Shown here: positions 7,290 through 15,237 of the stretch, piece after piece
Position numbering within the stretch: position 1 is the stretch's first letter
Layout of the letters: each line of letters begins with the position of its first letter
NCBI GenBank assembly: GCA_031549685.1
Contig: JAVBPG010000015.1
Coordinates: 1 to 31,032, forward strand
Reading direction: 5' to 3'
DNA from: JAITMY01 sp031549685
GTDB taxonomy: Bacteria > Bacteroidota > Bacteroidia > Bacteroidales > UBA932
Length of the DNA: 31,032 nucleotides
The notes under the pieces: generated by a model
What the model was told of the DNA's origin: nothing
The model's database searches: none
What the model saw: only the letters and a program-made list of their open reading frames with translations
Translations under genes and position numbers: made by a program

Positions 7290-8513
7290 CTACGCTGCAT
7301 CTTTTCCTTCGTTAATTATTCTCCGGTTAGCAGCATGGAGATTCGAGTAGTCAAATGATTTCAAGTATATCATCGTAGTCCTTACATTTTCGTGTCCCAG
7401 CCCCTGGCTAATCAGGTCCATCGGGACTCCCATTGCGTATGCATTCGACGCCCAGGAGTGTCGGGCCACGTAGGTGGTAAGGGGCTTGTCAAGGCCAATC
7501 AGCGCCGAAAGCTGCTTCAGGTAGCCGTTTTCCCGGCGTAGCGCATTTTCGTAGTTCGTCCTGCTATCGCTGCCCCGCAGGAAGGGAAGCAGGTATTCGC
7601 TATCATTTACGCGGTAACGGTCAAGGATTGCCTGTATTTTAGGCGTTATCTCCACCTCAAAGCGCTGCCCGGTTTTCCGGCGGGTGTAGAAAATGCAGCC
7701 ATCCCGTATATTCCCCTTCTTAAGGTATGCCAAGTCGATGAAGGAAATTCCCCGCAGGTAGTAGCTCAGCAGAAACATTTGGGAGGCAAACTCCAGGCCA
7801 TTGTTTTTGCTGCCGGGCGGCTCCATTGCCTCTAAGGTTTCTATAACCTCCTTTTTTACAGCCCGCTTTTCCGTTTTTTCGTTACCGGTAAAAATTCCGG
7901 CAAAAAGTTTCTCCACCGGCGGGTCAATAATTTTGTCATCTACTGCGTGGTTTATTATGGCCCGCAGGTTCCGGCAGTAGTAGGAGGTGGTGTTGAGCTT
8001 CTTTCCCTTGGACAGGAGGTCAGCCTCAAACCCTTTGACAAAGGCGGCATTGATGCTATGCAGGGGAATATCGCCACCGTAGAACTCCCTGACTCGCTTT
8101 GCCACGCAGCGGTACGAGCGGGCAGTTCGGGGGTGGGCTCCCTCCACGCTAGCCGCCAACCGCTCGGCATACGAGCTAAGGTTGTCGCGGCTGCGGCGGC
8201 GGTAGAAGGTTTCCAGCACATCCTCTACCGTATAGTGGGGTTTGTAGTTTTCCAGCTGTGAGATGGCGCTCAGTAGCTGCGTTTTACCGTGAACTATTTT
8301 GGCCTGAGTGTTTTCGAGGTAGGCCCTCCGCTCCGTATCGCCCGTACTAACCCGAAAGCACTCTCTCTGCTCATCCCACTCATAGGGGTGGAGCTTAACC
8401 TTCTTAATAACGACTGTTCTCGACTGGCGATCCTTAATGAGCTGGACATAAAGGCTCCCCTGCTTACCCGCTACCGACGAAGGACGGAATTTTACCCTAA
8501 CAGAAGTTTGCAT
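7290..8513 (-). CDS. Tyrosine recombinase (phage-integrase family)
   Basis: I use the ATG at 8513 (407 residues); an in-frame ATG at 8558 would add 15 residues that do not match the family start. The N-terminal part (MQTSVRVKFRPSSVAGKQGS, then HPYEWD) is an arm-type DNA-binding domain, followed by a helical SAM-like domain (about residues 95-200) and the catalytic domain. Counting from 8558, the catalytic set is Arg269 (YYLRGIS), Lys295 (RRKTGQ), Arg366 (YVARHSWAS), His389 (GLGHEN) and Tyr398 (TTMIYL). Tyr363 stands where the classic HxxR histidine would be, a variant I recall from Bacteroidota integrases. Such enzymes may be mobile-element integrases or invertases that flip promoters of surface structures. 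No other mobile-element gene is nearby, and the fimbrial locus adjoins it, so the invertase role is attractive but unproven. Confidence 0.85.
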   Translation of the reverse strand: MQTSVRVKFRPSSVAGKQGSLYVQLIKDRQSRTVVIKKVKLHPYEWDEQRECFRVSTGDTERRAYLENTQAKIVHGKTQLLSAISQLENYKPHYTVEDVLETFYRRRSRDNLSSYAERLAASVEGAHPRTARSYRCVAKRVREFYGGDIPLHSINAAFVKGFEADLLSKGKKLNTTSYYCRNLRAIINHAVDDKIIDPPVEKLFAGIFTGNEKTEKRAVKKEVIETLEAMEPPGSKNNGLEFASQMFLLSYYLRGISFIDLAYLKKGNIRDGCIFYTRRKTGQRFEVEITPKIQAILDRYRVNDSEYLLPFLRGSDSRTNYENALRRENGYLKQLSALIGLDKPLTTYVARHSWASNAYAMGVPMDLISQGLGHENVRTTMIYLKSFDYSNLHAANRRIINEGKDAA

Positions 8514-8688
8514 CACTAGAAAATTACTTAAATTGTTGATACTAAAATTGCAGCCCATTTATTATGCTGCAATGACCTAACAAATATAAAATAAAGTTCG
8601 ACAAAAGGGTCCGAAACGTCCGGCCTCCGTTGGCTCCGGAGTATGTACAGCCTGATTTTTAAGGGGAAAAAATTAAGAAATTGTGTTA

Positions 8689-8732
8689 AAAAATGCGCCC
8701 AGGAAGCCGTACGGCTTCCTGGGCGCATTTTT
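8689..8732. terminator. 44-bp perfect palindrome, bidirectional terminator
   Basis: Five A residues, a 34-bp perfect palindrome (TGCGCCCAGGAAGCCGT and its complement, 8694-8727) and five T residues form a very strong hairpin with a T run on either strand. It lies 25 bp after the fucose-permease stop and separates the carbohydrate cluster from the recombinase gene. Confidence 0.85.
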
Positions 8733-8756
8733 GGGGTAGGCAGGAAATTATACAGC

Positions 8757-10058
8757 TTACGCGTGCCTGGGGTGCATCATCTTGTAGCCGTAAACGGCAA
8801 TGACCACAAAGCAGAGGAAGGGCAGCATGAACGAGATGCGCACCGAGGAGAGGAGCTCGAACCAGGTGGCTTTATCCATGAGCAGGCCCTGCAGCGGCGG
8901 CATGAGGCAGCCGCCGCCAATGGCCAGAATGAGGCCGGCCGAACCCAGCTTGGCATCGTTGCCCATGCCGCGCAGCGCAATGCCGTAGATGGTGGGAAAC
9001 ATAAGCGACATGCAGGCCGAAACGGCCACCAGGCTGTAGAGCCCCGCCATGCCGTGGATAAAAATGGCGCCCAGCGTAAACGCGCCGCCGCCGATGGCCA
9101 GGCAGAGCAGCAGGGCGCTTGGCTTAATGTACTTGAGCAGGAAGGTGCAGACAAAGCGGCTGCTCACAAAAATAATCATGGCGGCAATATTGTAGCCCTG
9201 CGCCGTGGCTTTCTCCATGCCCAGCTCGTTTTGGGCGTACTGGATAATGAAGGTCCACGCCATGATTTGCACGCCCACGTAAAAGGTTTGCGCAATAACG
9301 CCGCCAAGGTAGCGCCTGTTGTTGAGCAGACGCTTTAGCGTTGCTATCGCCCCGTTGTCGGGGTGGTCGTCGTGCTCCTGCTTGCCGCTGCCGGGCAGGC
9401 GCACAAGCGCAAACATGACAAAAAAGCCCAGCACCACCAACCCAAGTACCAGGTAGGGAAGGCTCACCACATCAAGGTCATTTTTTTGCATGGCGGAGAA
9501 CAGCTCTGCGCTTTGGTCGCGCAGGGCAGCGCGCTCGGCCTCGGTGGCGGGGTTGAGGCGCGCCAGAATCAGCTCGCGGGCGGTAAACATGCCCAGCAGC
9601 GAGCCCATGGGGTTAAAGGCTTGCGCAAGGTTGAGGCGGCGCGTGGCGGTTTCCTCGGCGCCCATGGAAAGGATGTAGGGGTTGGCCGTGGTTTCCAAAA
9701 AGGCCAGGCCGCAGGTCATGATAAAGTAGGCAATGAGAAAGGCCCAAAATGCCATAAGATTTCCCGCCGGAAGAAACAGCAGGCAGCCCGCGGCGTAAAG
9801 CGCCAGGCCCATCAGAATGCCCTTTTTGTAGCTGAACTTTTTGATGAAAAGCGCGGCGGGAATGGCCATAAAGCAGTAGCCTCCGTAAAAGGCAAACTGC
9901 ACCAGCGAGCTCTCAAAGTTGGATATGAGCAGAATGTTTTTGAAGGCCGCCACCATGGGGTTGGTAATGTCGTTGGCAAAGCCCCAGAGGGCAAAGAGGC
10001 TTGTAACCAAAACGAAGGACAGCAGCAGCGCGCGGGGAACAACGGGGAGTTTTTTCAT
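8757..10058 (-). CDS. fucP: FucP-like sugar:H+ symporter (MFS)
   Basis: The product is 433 residues with about 12 hydrophobic segments and belongs to the fucose-hexose-proton symporter group of the MFS. Landmarks are FALWGFANDITNPMVAAF (22-39, helix 1), FYGGYCFMAIPAALFIKKFSYKKG (59-82, the helix 2-3 loop) and LAFLETTANPYI (120-131). The last of these holds Glu124, equivalent to the proton-coupling Glu of E. coli FucP. A central loop at about residues 225-240 (SGKQEHDDHPDNG) separates the two halves. The likely substrate is L-fucose or a related L-sugar such as L-galactose, which fits the GH95 and L-sugar dehydrogenase genes in the cluster. The gene ends just before a strong terminator and is preceded by a 372-bp gap, so it may have its own promoter. 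Confidence 0.8.
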   Translation of the reverse strand: MKKLPVVPRALLLSFVLVTSLFALWGFANDITNPMVAAFKNILLISNFESSLVQFAFYGGYCFMAIPAALFIKKFSYKKGILMGLALYAAGCLLFLPAGNLMAFWAFLIAYFIMTCGLAFLETTANPYILSMGAEETATRRLNLAQAFNPMGSLLGMFTARELILARLNPATEAERAALRDQSAELFSAMQKNDLDVVSLPYLVLGLVVLGFFVMFALVRLPGSGKQEHDDHPDNGAIATLKRLLNNRRYLGGVIAQTFYVGVQIMAWTFIIQYAQNELGMEKATAQGYNIAAMIIFVSSRFVCTFLLKYIKPSALLLCLAIGGGAFTLGAIFIHGMAGLYSLVAVSACMSLMFPTIYGIALRGMGNDAKLGSAGLILAIGGGCLMPPLQGLLMDKATWFELLSSVRISFMLPFLCFVVIAVYGYKMMHPRHA

Positions 10059-10084
10059 AGGTAAAATGTATAGTTAAATCCGAA

Positions 10085-10109
10085 CCACGGAGACACGGAG
10101 AACACGGAG
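10085..10109. repeat. Short tandem repeat of an ACACGGAG-type unit
   Basis: Three units are visible: CCACGGAG, ACACGGAG and AACACGGAG. This resembles a dispersed intergenic sequence common in Bacteroidota and other genomes. Confidence 0.6.
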
Positions 10110-10323
10110 TAAAAACGATAACATCTATGCGGCCTCCGTAGCTCTCTAAAGTTCATTTCAAATCAGGGAATTGCTACATAGTTTACAGTAAATAATTATC
10201 GATTTTACCATAAAGGAATCGCGAGGATTTACAACAAAAGAAAAACACAAGTTTGTTAAGCTGTTTCGTTTTTGGGGGAATCAACATGTTGTGCAAAATT
10301 TCTATCGTCATTTTATAGACAGG

Positions 10324-10384
10324 ATTTACAGGATCGACTTCGGTTAACATGAAAGACCTCCTGTAAATTTTGCAAACCGAAGTC
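10324..10384. repeat. Compound inverted-repeat element
   Basis: Two arm pairs are present in the order a-b-a'-b': ATTTACAGG (10324-10332) with CCTGTAAAT (10360-10368), and GACTTCGGTT (10336-10345) with AACCGAAGTC (10375-10384). The arms interleave, so a simple hairpin can use only one pair at a time, while both together would make a pseudoknot. It resembles the ACAGGATTAACA element at 28946-29010. Confidence 0.7.
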
Positions 10385-10430
10385 AGGCGAAGCCAACCCT
10401 GCCCATCGCTATACTTTACTAGCAAATTCC

Positions 10431-11693
10431 TTAATTCCTTACCCTGTAGCCCTTCCAGCCGTAGTAGGCGCAGTACAGGAAGCAGATCAGCGGCACGAGG
10501 TAGGCAACGTAGTACACCTGCTCGTTGTGGTGCATAATGTAGGCCGTGAGCTGCGGCAGGCAGGCGTTGGCCACGATGGCCATGACCAGAAATGCCGAGC
10601 CGCTCTTGGTGTCCTCGCCCAAATCTTTTAGCGCAAGAGAGAACTGTGTGGGGTACATGATGGACATGAAAAAGCCTATGCCGATAAAGGCGTAAACGCC
10701 CGTCCATCCGCCGCAGGTAACCACCACGCCGCACAGCACGGCGGCGGCCAGGGCGTACACCACGAGCATGTCCTGCGGGCGGTATTTTTTCATTAGCAAG
10801 GTTCCCACCCAGCGCCCCAGCAGGAAGGCCAGCATGAATATGCCGTTGAACGTGGTGGCGGTGGATTCGGGCATTTGCATGTACTTGCAGGTGTACACCA
10901 GGAAGAGGCTGAAGATGGCCGTTTGCCCGCCGTTGTAGAAAAACTGGGCAATCACGCCATCGCGCAGGTGCTTTCTTTTCAGCACCCTAAAATCAATCAG
11001 CTTTTGCCCCTTAGTATCGCCCTCCACGCGGTTGCCCTCCATAATTTTGGGCAGGTGCGTAAAGATTAACACCACGGCAATAAGCACCAGCACCCCCGCC
11101 AGAATGAGGTAGGGCAAGCGCATGGCGTTGGTCTCAAACTGAATGTAGCCCTCCCACCCTCCGGGGAAATCGGCGGGCACGGTTTCGCGCGTGTACTCCA
11201 GCCCGCTCAGCACCAGTTTGCTCAAAAACATGGCGGAGATAAAGGCGCCGAGCCCATTGAACGACTGCGCAAGATTCAACCTACGCGACGAGGAGTTGGG
11301 GTCGCCAAGCACGGTAACGTATGGGTTGGCGGCAGTTTCGAGAAAGCACATTCCGGTGGCGATGATAAAGAAAATGCTGAGGTAGGCCCAGTACTCCTTA
11401 ACCATGGCCGCGGGGAAAAACAGCAAGCCGCCCACCGCTGCAATCAGTAAGCCTAAAATAATACCCGCCTTGTAGCTGTAGCGCTTCATGAACATGGCTA
11501 TGGGGATGGGGAAAATAAAGTACGCCAGCCAGTAGGCCGTTTCGGTAAACGAGGCGGCAAAAGTGCTGAGCTCGCAGGTTTTCATCAGCTGCCTGATCAT
11601 GGTGGGCAGCAAGCTGGCGCTGATAGCCCAAATAAAAAACAGGCTGAAGATAAGCGTCAGCGCAAGGGTGTTGTTGGTTTGCTTTTGGGTCAT
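10431..11693 (-). CDS. Second FucP-like MFS sugar permease
   Basis: The product is 420 residues with about 12 membrane segments. It shares the FucP-family hallmark MCFLETAANPYVTVLG (115-130, Glu119) and the loop AMFMKRYSYKAG (66-77), and the middle loop (KIMEGNRVEGDTKGQK) is charged. Helix 1 reads FFIWAISASLLPTMIRQL, clearly different from the neighbouring permease, so the two are diverged paralogues and may carry different sugars. The closest characterised relative is the L-fucose symporter, but the true substrate is uncertain. It follows the amidohydrolase gene, with a palindromic repeat in the 176-bp gap, and an AT-rich repeat lies just before its start codon. Confidence 0.75.
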   Translation of the reverse strand: MTQKQTNNTLALTLIFSLFFIWAISASLLPTMIRQLMKTCELSTFAASFTETAYWLAYFIFPIPIAMFMKRYSYKAGIILGLLIAAVGGLLFFPAAMVKEYWAYLSIFFIIATGMCFLETAANPYVTVLGDPNSSSRRLNLAQSFNGLGAFISAMFLSKLVLSGLEYTRETVPADFPGGWEGYIQFETNAMRLPYLILAGVLVLIAVVLIFTHLPKIMEGNRVEGDTKGQKLIDFRVLKRKHLRDGVIAQFFYNGGQTAIFSLFLVYTCKYMQMPESTATTFNGIFMLAFLLGRWVGTLLMKKYRPQDMLVVYALAAAVLCGVVVTCGGWTGVYAFIGIGFFMSIMYPTQFSLALKDLGEDTKSGSAFLVMAIVANACLPQLTAYIMHHNEQVYYVAYLVPLICFLYCAYYGWKGYRVRN

Positions 11694-11697
11694 GATG

Positions 11698-11726
11698 TTA
11701 TATTGACGATTTATGATTGACGATTC
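11698..11726. repeat. AT-rich repeat upstream of second permease gene
   Basis: The stretch carries the core TTTATGATTGACGATT and directly precedes the permease start codon. Related stretches precede the starts at 12802, 15094 and 28895. Confidence 0.5.
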
Positions 11727-11746
11727 CCCCCGGCTAGCTTCGTGTG

Positions 11747-11854
11747 GTGGCTATCCTCCGCTGGCGGGGGTGCCCTTTAGGGCGGGGGTGGAAGTCCCGC
11801 AGTAAAGCATCCACCCCCGGTCTTAGACCACCCCCGCCAGCGGGGGATAGCCAC
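11747..11854. repeat. GC-rich palindromic element, copy A
   Basis: Arms 11747-11772 and 11829-11854 are 26 bp with one mismatch, beginning GTGGCTATCC. The inner part contains GGTGGAAGT and ATCCACCCCCGGTCTT. Copies B (15139-15221) and C (25089-25182) belong to the same family. Confidence 0.85.
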
Positions 11855-11869
11855 AGCACAATGCCTTCA

Positions 11870-12802
11870 CTACTCCGACATATTCTTTACGTAGGGCAGC
11901 TCCGCAAGGTTGTTGAACCCGTAGAAATGCTCCGCGTTTTTTCCTAAAAACATGGCCTTTTCCCCGTCGGTAAGCAGTGCACTTTTGAGCACAAAATCGT
12001 ACGACATGCGGTAGGTAACGGCGGTAATGGTGCGCGGGTAATCGCTTCCCCACATGAGCTTGTGCATGCCCACCAAGTCCGCCGCCTCGCGTATGGCCCT
12101 TACGGCTCCGGTAAAGGGGTAAAATTCATCGTTGAACAGCCAGGTAATGCCGCCCGACTCCACCATTACATTCTCTGCACGCGCCAATTTTACTTGCTCC
12201 AACCAATTTGGTCGCGTAACCATAGCAAAATGGCCTACGGCAATTTTCAGGTTGGGGCACTCCTGAATTACCTCCTGCATTTCGGCCACCTGCGCATCGC
12301 CATCGGCTAAGTCAACGGAAAGAATGATGTTTTTCTCCTCCATCAGCTTCAGCGTGTGCATCATTTCGGGGCAGGTGAGGTACACGCGCCCTTGAGGCAA
12401 GAGCAAGCGCTGCGCGGGAATTTTAACGGCCCGGAAGCCCTGCGCAATGATGCCTTGCACCTGCTCAAAGTAGCCGGGCTTGCGGAACTCCGCCATGCCG
12501 CAGCACAAAAATCTATCAGGATATTTCGTTTGCACCTCATGCAAATATTCGTCCTGAATACCATCAATGTACTCCTGCGTAACGACCGCCGCCGACACCT
12601 GCGCGTAGTCCATGTTGGACAGAAAAATTTCGGCCGTATTGCGCCCGTCCACCATAAATGGCGGCACCATTTGCCGCACTTCACCCATAAATTCGGAGCG
12701 TCCGCCCGTAAGCGTTTTTATGGGCTTGCCGTCCACCACGGCGTCCTGCCGGAGCCAGAGGTGGGCGTGGGCATCGATGATTTTAAATTGACTATTTGAC
12801 AA
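11870..12802 (-). CDS. Amidohydrolase-family sugar lactonase (L-fucono/L-galactonolactone candidate)
   Basis: The product is about 310 residues, a TIM-barrel of the amidohydrolase-2 group. The metal motif DAHAHLW (His12, His14) is at the N-terminus, His191 sits in IAVGHFAM, and Asp254 sits in LMWGSDYPR. Relatives hydrolyse sugar lactones such as fuconolactone or rhamnonolactone. The aldo-keto reductase and FucP genes nearby support a step from lactone to aldonic acid. No ATG lies in front of the conserved start KIIDAHAH: the codon before it is TTT, and the nearest usable start is a TTG at 12802 within an AT-rich repeat, with an in-frame stop shortly upstream. Family members often begin MKIIDAHAH, so the repeat seems to have replaced the native start. 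Confidence 0.75.
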   Translation of the reverse strand: MSNSQFKIIDAHAHLWLRQDAVVDGKPIKTLTGGRSEFMGEVRQMVPPFMVDGRNTAEIFLSNMDYAQVSAAVVTQEYIDGIQDEYLHEVQTKYPDRFLCCGMAEFRKPGYFEQVQGIIAQGFRAVKIPAQRLLLPQGRVYLTCPEMMHTLKLMEEKNIILSVDLADGDAQVAEMQEVIQECPNLKIAVGHFAMVTRPNWLEQVKLARAENVMVESGGITWLFNDEFYPFTGAVRAIREAADLVGMHKLMWGSDYPRTITAVTYRMSYDFVLKSALLTDGEKAMFLGKNAEHFYGFNNLAELPYVKNMSE

Positions 12803-12823
12803 TTTACTATTTACAATTTAAAT
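12784..12823. repeat. AT-rich repeat overlapping amidohydrolase start
   Basis: The stretch is built of short variants of TTGACTATTTGACAATTT and ACTATTTACAATTT. It resembles the repeats at 15105 and 28908 but reaches into the coding start of the amidohydrolase. Confidence 0.55.
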
Positions 12824-12846
12824 ATAATTATTCATTTCGTACGTGT

Positions 12847-12927
12847 CATGCTGAGCAAAGCGAAGCATCTCATGCTGTGATAAGGTTGAGTCGTGCAAAC
12901 TTGAGATCCTTCGCTTTGCTCAGCATG
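12847..12927. repeat. Inverted repeat of CATGCTGAGCAAAGCGAAG type
   Basis: Arms 12847-12872 and 12902-12927 are 26 bp with one mismatch. It lies between the dehydrogenase and amidohydrolase genes. Its sequence is similar to the repeat at 28121-28205 (CATTCTGAGCGAAGCGAAG). Confidence 0.9.
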
Positions 12928-12949
12928 GCAACAACCCCATTCTCCATTC

Positions 12950-13972
12950 TCAACTGAATTTTACCAGCACCTTTGCCAGGCTGCCGTCATTCTTCAGCAG
13001 CGCCTCAAAGGCATCTTTTACGTTGGTGAAGTCAAAGACTTTCGACACCATTTTGTTGATGTCCATGCGGCCGCCCTCGGTGAGCTTTACAAGGCTGATG
13101 AGGGGTGCAAACTCGTGCGCCGAGTTACGCGAACCGTAAATGTTCATCTCCTTTTTGATGATGTTGGACTGGTTGAACGTTACCTCGCGCTTACCGTTTC
13201 CAATCAAAATTATTTTACCGTGAAAGCACACCGCGTCCTGCGCCGCAAGGAAGGTTTCGGGTTGGCCAACGCACTCCACCACCACATCCATGCCGTTGCT
13301 TTGCGTAATTTCCTTTACGCGCTCCTGCAGGTTCTCGGTTTTGGAGTTGATAACGCCGTTCACGCCCAAGTCCAGCGCCGTTTGCAGGCGGATGTCGAGC
13401 ATGTCGGTTACATACACGTTGGCGCCCTTGAGCTTGGCCGAAATGGCGGCGAACAGCCCGATGGGGCCCGCGCCAATCACCAGCACGTTGTCGTTGTGCC
13501 TTACCTCGCCACGGTTGATGCCGTGGTAGCCGATGGAGAAAGGCTCAATCAGCGCCAGCGTTTCAGCGTTCAAGCCCATACCGTCAATAACGCGCTCCAC
13601 GGGCATGGTGATGTACTCGGCAAACGAGCCGTCACGCTGCACGCCCATGGTTTTGTTGTCCTGGCAGCAGTTGATAAAACCACGACGACATGAATAGCAT
13701 TTTCCGCAGTTGAAGTAGGGGTTGGCGGTAACAAGCATGCCCTTTTTCAGGCCGCGATTGTTCTCGGGAATTTCAACAATTTCGGCCGAAAACTCATGCC
13801 CCGGAATGCGGGGGTAATCGGCAAAGGGCTGGTTGCCCGTGTAGGTTTGCAGGTCGGAACCGCAAATGCCGCAGTACTTAATTTTCAGCAGCGCCTCGCC
13901 CGCAGCGGGCTTCGGCATGGGCTCCTCTACAATATCAAATTGTCCCGGAGCAGCAATTTTTACGACTTTCAT
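12950..13972 (-). CDS. Zinc-dependent alcohol dehydrogenase (MDR family)
   Basis: I start at the ATG at 13972 (340 residues). The 25 extra residues from an upstream ATG at 14047 are Leu/Phe-rich and do not fit the family. Catalytic-zinc ligands are Cys37 (CGICGSD), His59 and Glu60 (PGHE) and Glu143 (LIEPFSIGYHG). The structural zinc site is Cys89, Cys92, Cys95 and Cys103 (NCGKCYSC...NCC). The Rossmann motif GAGPIG is at 167-172, followed by an acidic residue in VTDMLD, which favours NAD. The family includes sorbitol, threonine and L-sugar-acid dehydrogenases such as L-galactonate 5-dehydrogenase. Given the neighbours, oxidation of an L-sugar acid or polyol in the cytoplasm is likely; the precise substrate cannot be read from sequence. 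Confidence 0.8.
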   Translation of the reverse strand: MKVVKIAAPGQFDIVEEPMPKPAAGEALLKIKYCGICGSDLQTYTGNQPFADYPRIPGHEFSAEIVEIPENNRGLKKGMLVTANPYFNCGKCYSCRRGFINCCQDNKTMGVQRDGSFAEYITMPVERVIDGMGLNAETLALIEPFSIGYHGINRGEVRHNDNVLVIGAGPIGLFAAISAKLKGANVYVTDMLDIRLQTALDLGVNGVINSKTENLQERVKEITQSNGMDVVVECVGQPETFLAAQDAVCFHGKIILIGNGKREVTFNQSNIIKKEMNIYGSRNSAHEFAPLISLVKLTEGGRMDINKMVSKVFDFTNVKDAFEALLKNDGSLAKVLVKFS

Positions 13973-14067
13973 TTTTAGTAAAGAACAAAGAAAAATAGAA
14001 TAAAGACAGAAAGAATAAAGATAAAAGGACAGAAGGAGCAAAGACAAAAAACATTCTCAATTCTATA

Positions 14068-14151
14068 GTTGTCATTGCGGGCTAGACCCGCAATCCCAAA
14101 ACTAAATATCACTGCAATTAGGAGATCCCGTGTCAAGCACGGGATGACAAC
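14068..14151. repeat. Palindromic element with two internal hairpins
   Basis: Outer arms GTTGTCAT (14068-14075) and ATGACAAC (14144-14151) enclose two hairpins: ATTGCGGG/CCCGCAAT near 14074-14094 and ATCCCGTG/CACGGGAT near 14125-14145. It ends 10 bp before the stop of the aldo-keto reductase gene and could also act in mRNA processing or termination. Confidence 0.75.
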
Positions 14152-14161
14152 CTTCAAAATA

Positions 14162-15094
14162 TTACGAATTTGCCCAGGTAACCCTTGCGTGCGGCTTCAC
14201 AATTTCCAAGACTTCCTGCAAAAGATTTTTATCCATTGGCTCCTCAATCCACCGAATGTTTTTCTTTACATTCTCGGCGCTGGTGGAGCTGAACAGCGTG
14301 GTGGCAATGCGCCTTTCGGAGACCGAGTACTGCATGGCCAGCTTTTCAATGGGGTAATTTTTGCTTTTGCAATGCTGCGCCGCCTTGGCGCAAACCTCCA
14401 CCAAGGGCTTTGGTGCGGGGTGCCAGTCGGGCACGCCGCGCTCGGTAAGCAAGCCCATCGACAAGGGCGAGGCGTTGATGACGCCAACGTTTTTCGACTC
14501 GAAGTAGTCCAAGTAGTCCGCCAGCGCATCATCGCACAGGCAGTAGTGGCAGAAGTTGAGCACACTCTCCACCGTACCCGCAGGCACGCGGTCAATCACC
14601 CACTTAAGATTTGCCAGCTGCAAATCGGTAATGCCTACGTGCCCCACAACGCCCTTCTTTTTCAGCTCCACCAGAGCGGGCAGCGTTTCGTTCACCACCT
14701 GGTTCATGTCCGAAAATTCCACATCGTGCACGTTGATGAGGTCGATGTAGTCGATGTTCAAGCGCTCCAGACTTTCGTACACGCTCTCCGTGGCTTTTTT
14801 TGCCGAGTAATCCCAGCCCTTTACGCCGTCCTGTCCGTAGCGGCCAACTTTGGTTGAGAGGAAATATTTATCGCGCGGAATTTCCTTCAGCGCCTTGCCT
14901 AATACTGTTTCGGCTTTGTAAAAACCGTAGTAAGGCGATACGTCTATAAAGTTCATGCCACTATCCACCGCCGTGTGTACGGCTTGAATACCATCTGTCT
15001 CCTTGAGCGAGTGAAACACGCCGCCCAGCGACGAGGCGCCGAAGCTGAGGCTCGAAACCTTGAGTCCGGTTTTACCAATTTCTCTGTAGTCCAT
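14162..15094 (-). CDS. Aldo-keto reductase, L-fucose/L-galactose 1-dehydrogenase type
   Basis: The product is a 310-residue TIM-barrel with the AKR catalytic tetrad Asp51 (NFIDVSPYYG), Tyr56, Lys82 (FLSTKVGRYG) and His123 (INVHDVEF). The start MDYREIGKTGLKVSSLSFGASSLGG is canonical. The sequence most resembles D-threo-aldose 1-dehydrogenases and plant L-galactose dehydrogenase, which oxidise L-fucose or L-galactose at C1 to the lactone with NAD(P). With the lactonase candidate, the FucP permeases and a GH95 enzyme that can release either sugar, it gives a consistent non-phosphorylated oxidation route. An AT-rich repeat lies immediately upstream of the start, and a palindromic element follows the stop. 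Confidence 0.8.
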   Translation of the reverse strand: MDYREIGKTGLKVSSLSFGASSLGGVFHSLKETDGIQAVHTAVDSGMNFIDVSPYYGFYKAETVLGKALKEIPRDKYFLSTKVGRYGQDGVKGWDYSAKKATESVYESLERLNIDYIDLINVHDVEFSDMNQVVNETLPALVELKKKGVVGHVGITDLQLANLKWVIDRVPAGTVESVLNFCHYCLCDDALADYLDYFESKNVGVINASPLSMGLLTERGVPDWHPAPKPLVEVCAKAAQHCKSKNYPIEKLAMQYSVSERRIATTLFSSTSAENVKKNIRWIEEPMDKNLLQEVLEIVKPHARVTWANS

Positions 15095-15104
15095 AAGAAT
15101 TTAT

Positions 15105-15134
15105 GATTGACGAATTACTATTTACGATTTTACC
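15105..15134. repeat. AT-rich repeat upstream of aldo-keto reductase
   Basis: TTTATGATTGACGAATT followed by ACTATTTACGATTTT begins about 11 bp before the start codon in transcription order. It is related to the stretch at 28908-28936. Confidence 0.55.
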
Positions 15135-15138
15135 CCAT

Positions 15139-15221
15139 GGGCTTGCGGGAAGGCTATCCCCCGCCGGCGTAAAATTTCCACCCCCACCCGTTGGGCACCC
15201 CCGCCAGCGGGGGATAAGCCC
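15139..15221. repeat. GC-rich palindromic element, copy B (rearranged)
   Basis: The right half (CACCCCCGCCAGCGGGGGAT, then AAGCCC) matches copies A and C. The left half carries an extra 10 bp after GGGCTT and a shorter centre, so this copy is degraded. Confidence 0.75.
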
Positions 15222-15237
15222 ACACACTTGCTCTCTC

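Larger units (their letters stand above)
10059..10430. other. 372-bp intergenic region between the two FucP-like genes, with repeats
   Basis: No gene is supported here. It holds a short tandem array near 10085, an inverted-repeat element at 10324-10384 and a 10-bp palindrome CAACATGTTG at 10282-10291. No clean -7 box facing the permease gene was found. Confidence 0.5.

Noticed and set aside
8643..9338. A 231-codon plus-strand frame opposite the FucP-like gene.
   Set aside because: It runs through the 44-bp terminator palindrome and then mirrors the permease gene.
10183..10734. A 183-codon minus-strand frame crossing the end of the second permease gene.
   Set aside because: It overlaps the permease in another frame and continues through a repeat element; no recognisable protein features.
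13973..14047. Use of the upstream ATG at 14047 for the zinc dehydrogenase.
   Set aside because: The added 25 residues are Leu/Phe/Tyr-rich and unlike the family start; the enzyme would not be expected to be exported.
14069..14857. A 262-codon plus-strand frame spanning the palindrome and the aldo-keto reductase.
   Set aside because: It is mostly antisense to a gene with a complete catalytic tetrad and starts inside a repeat.
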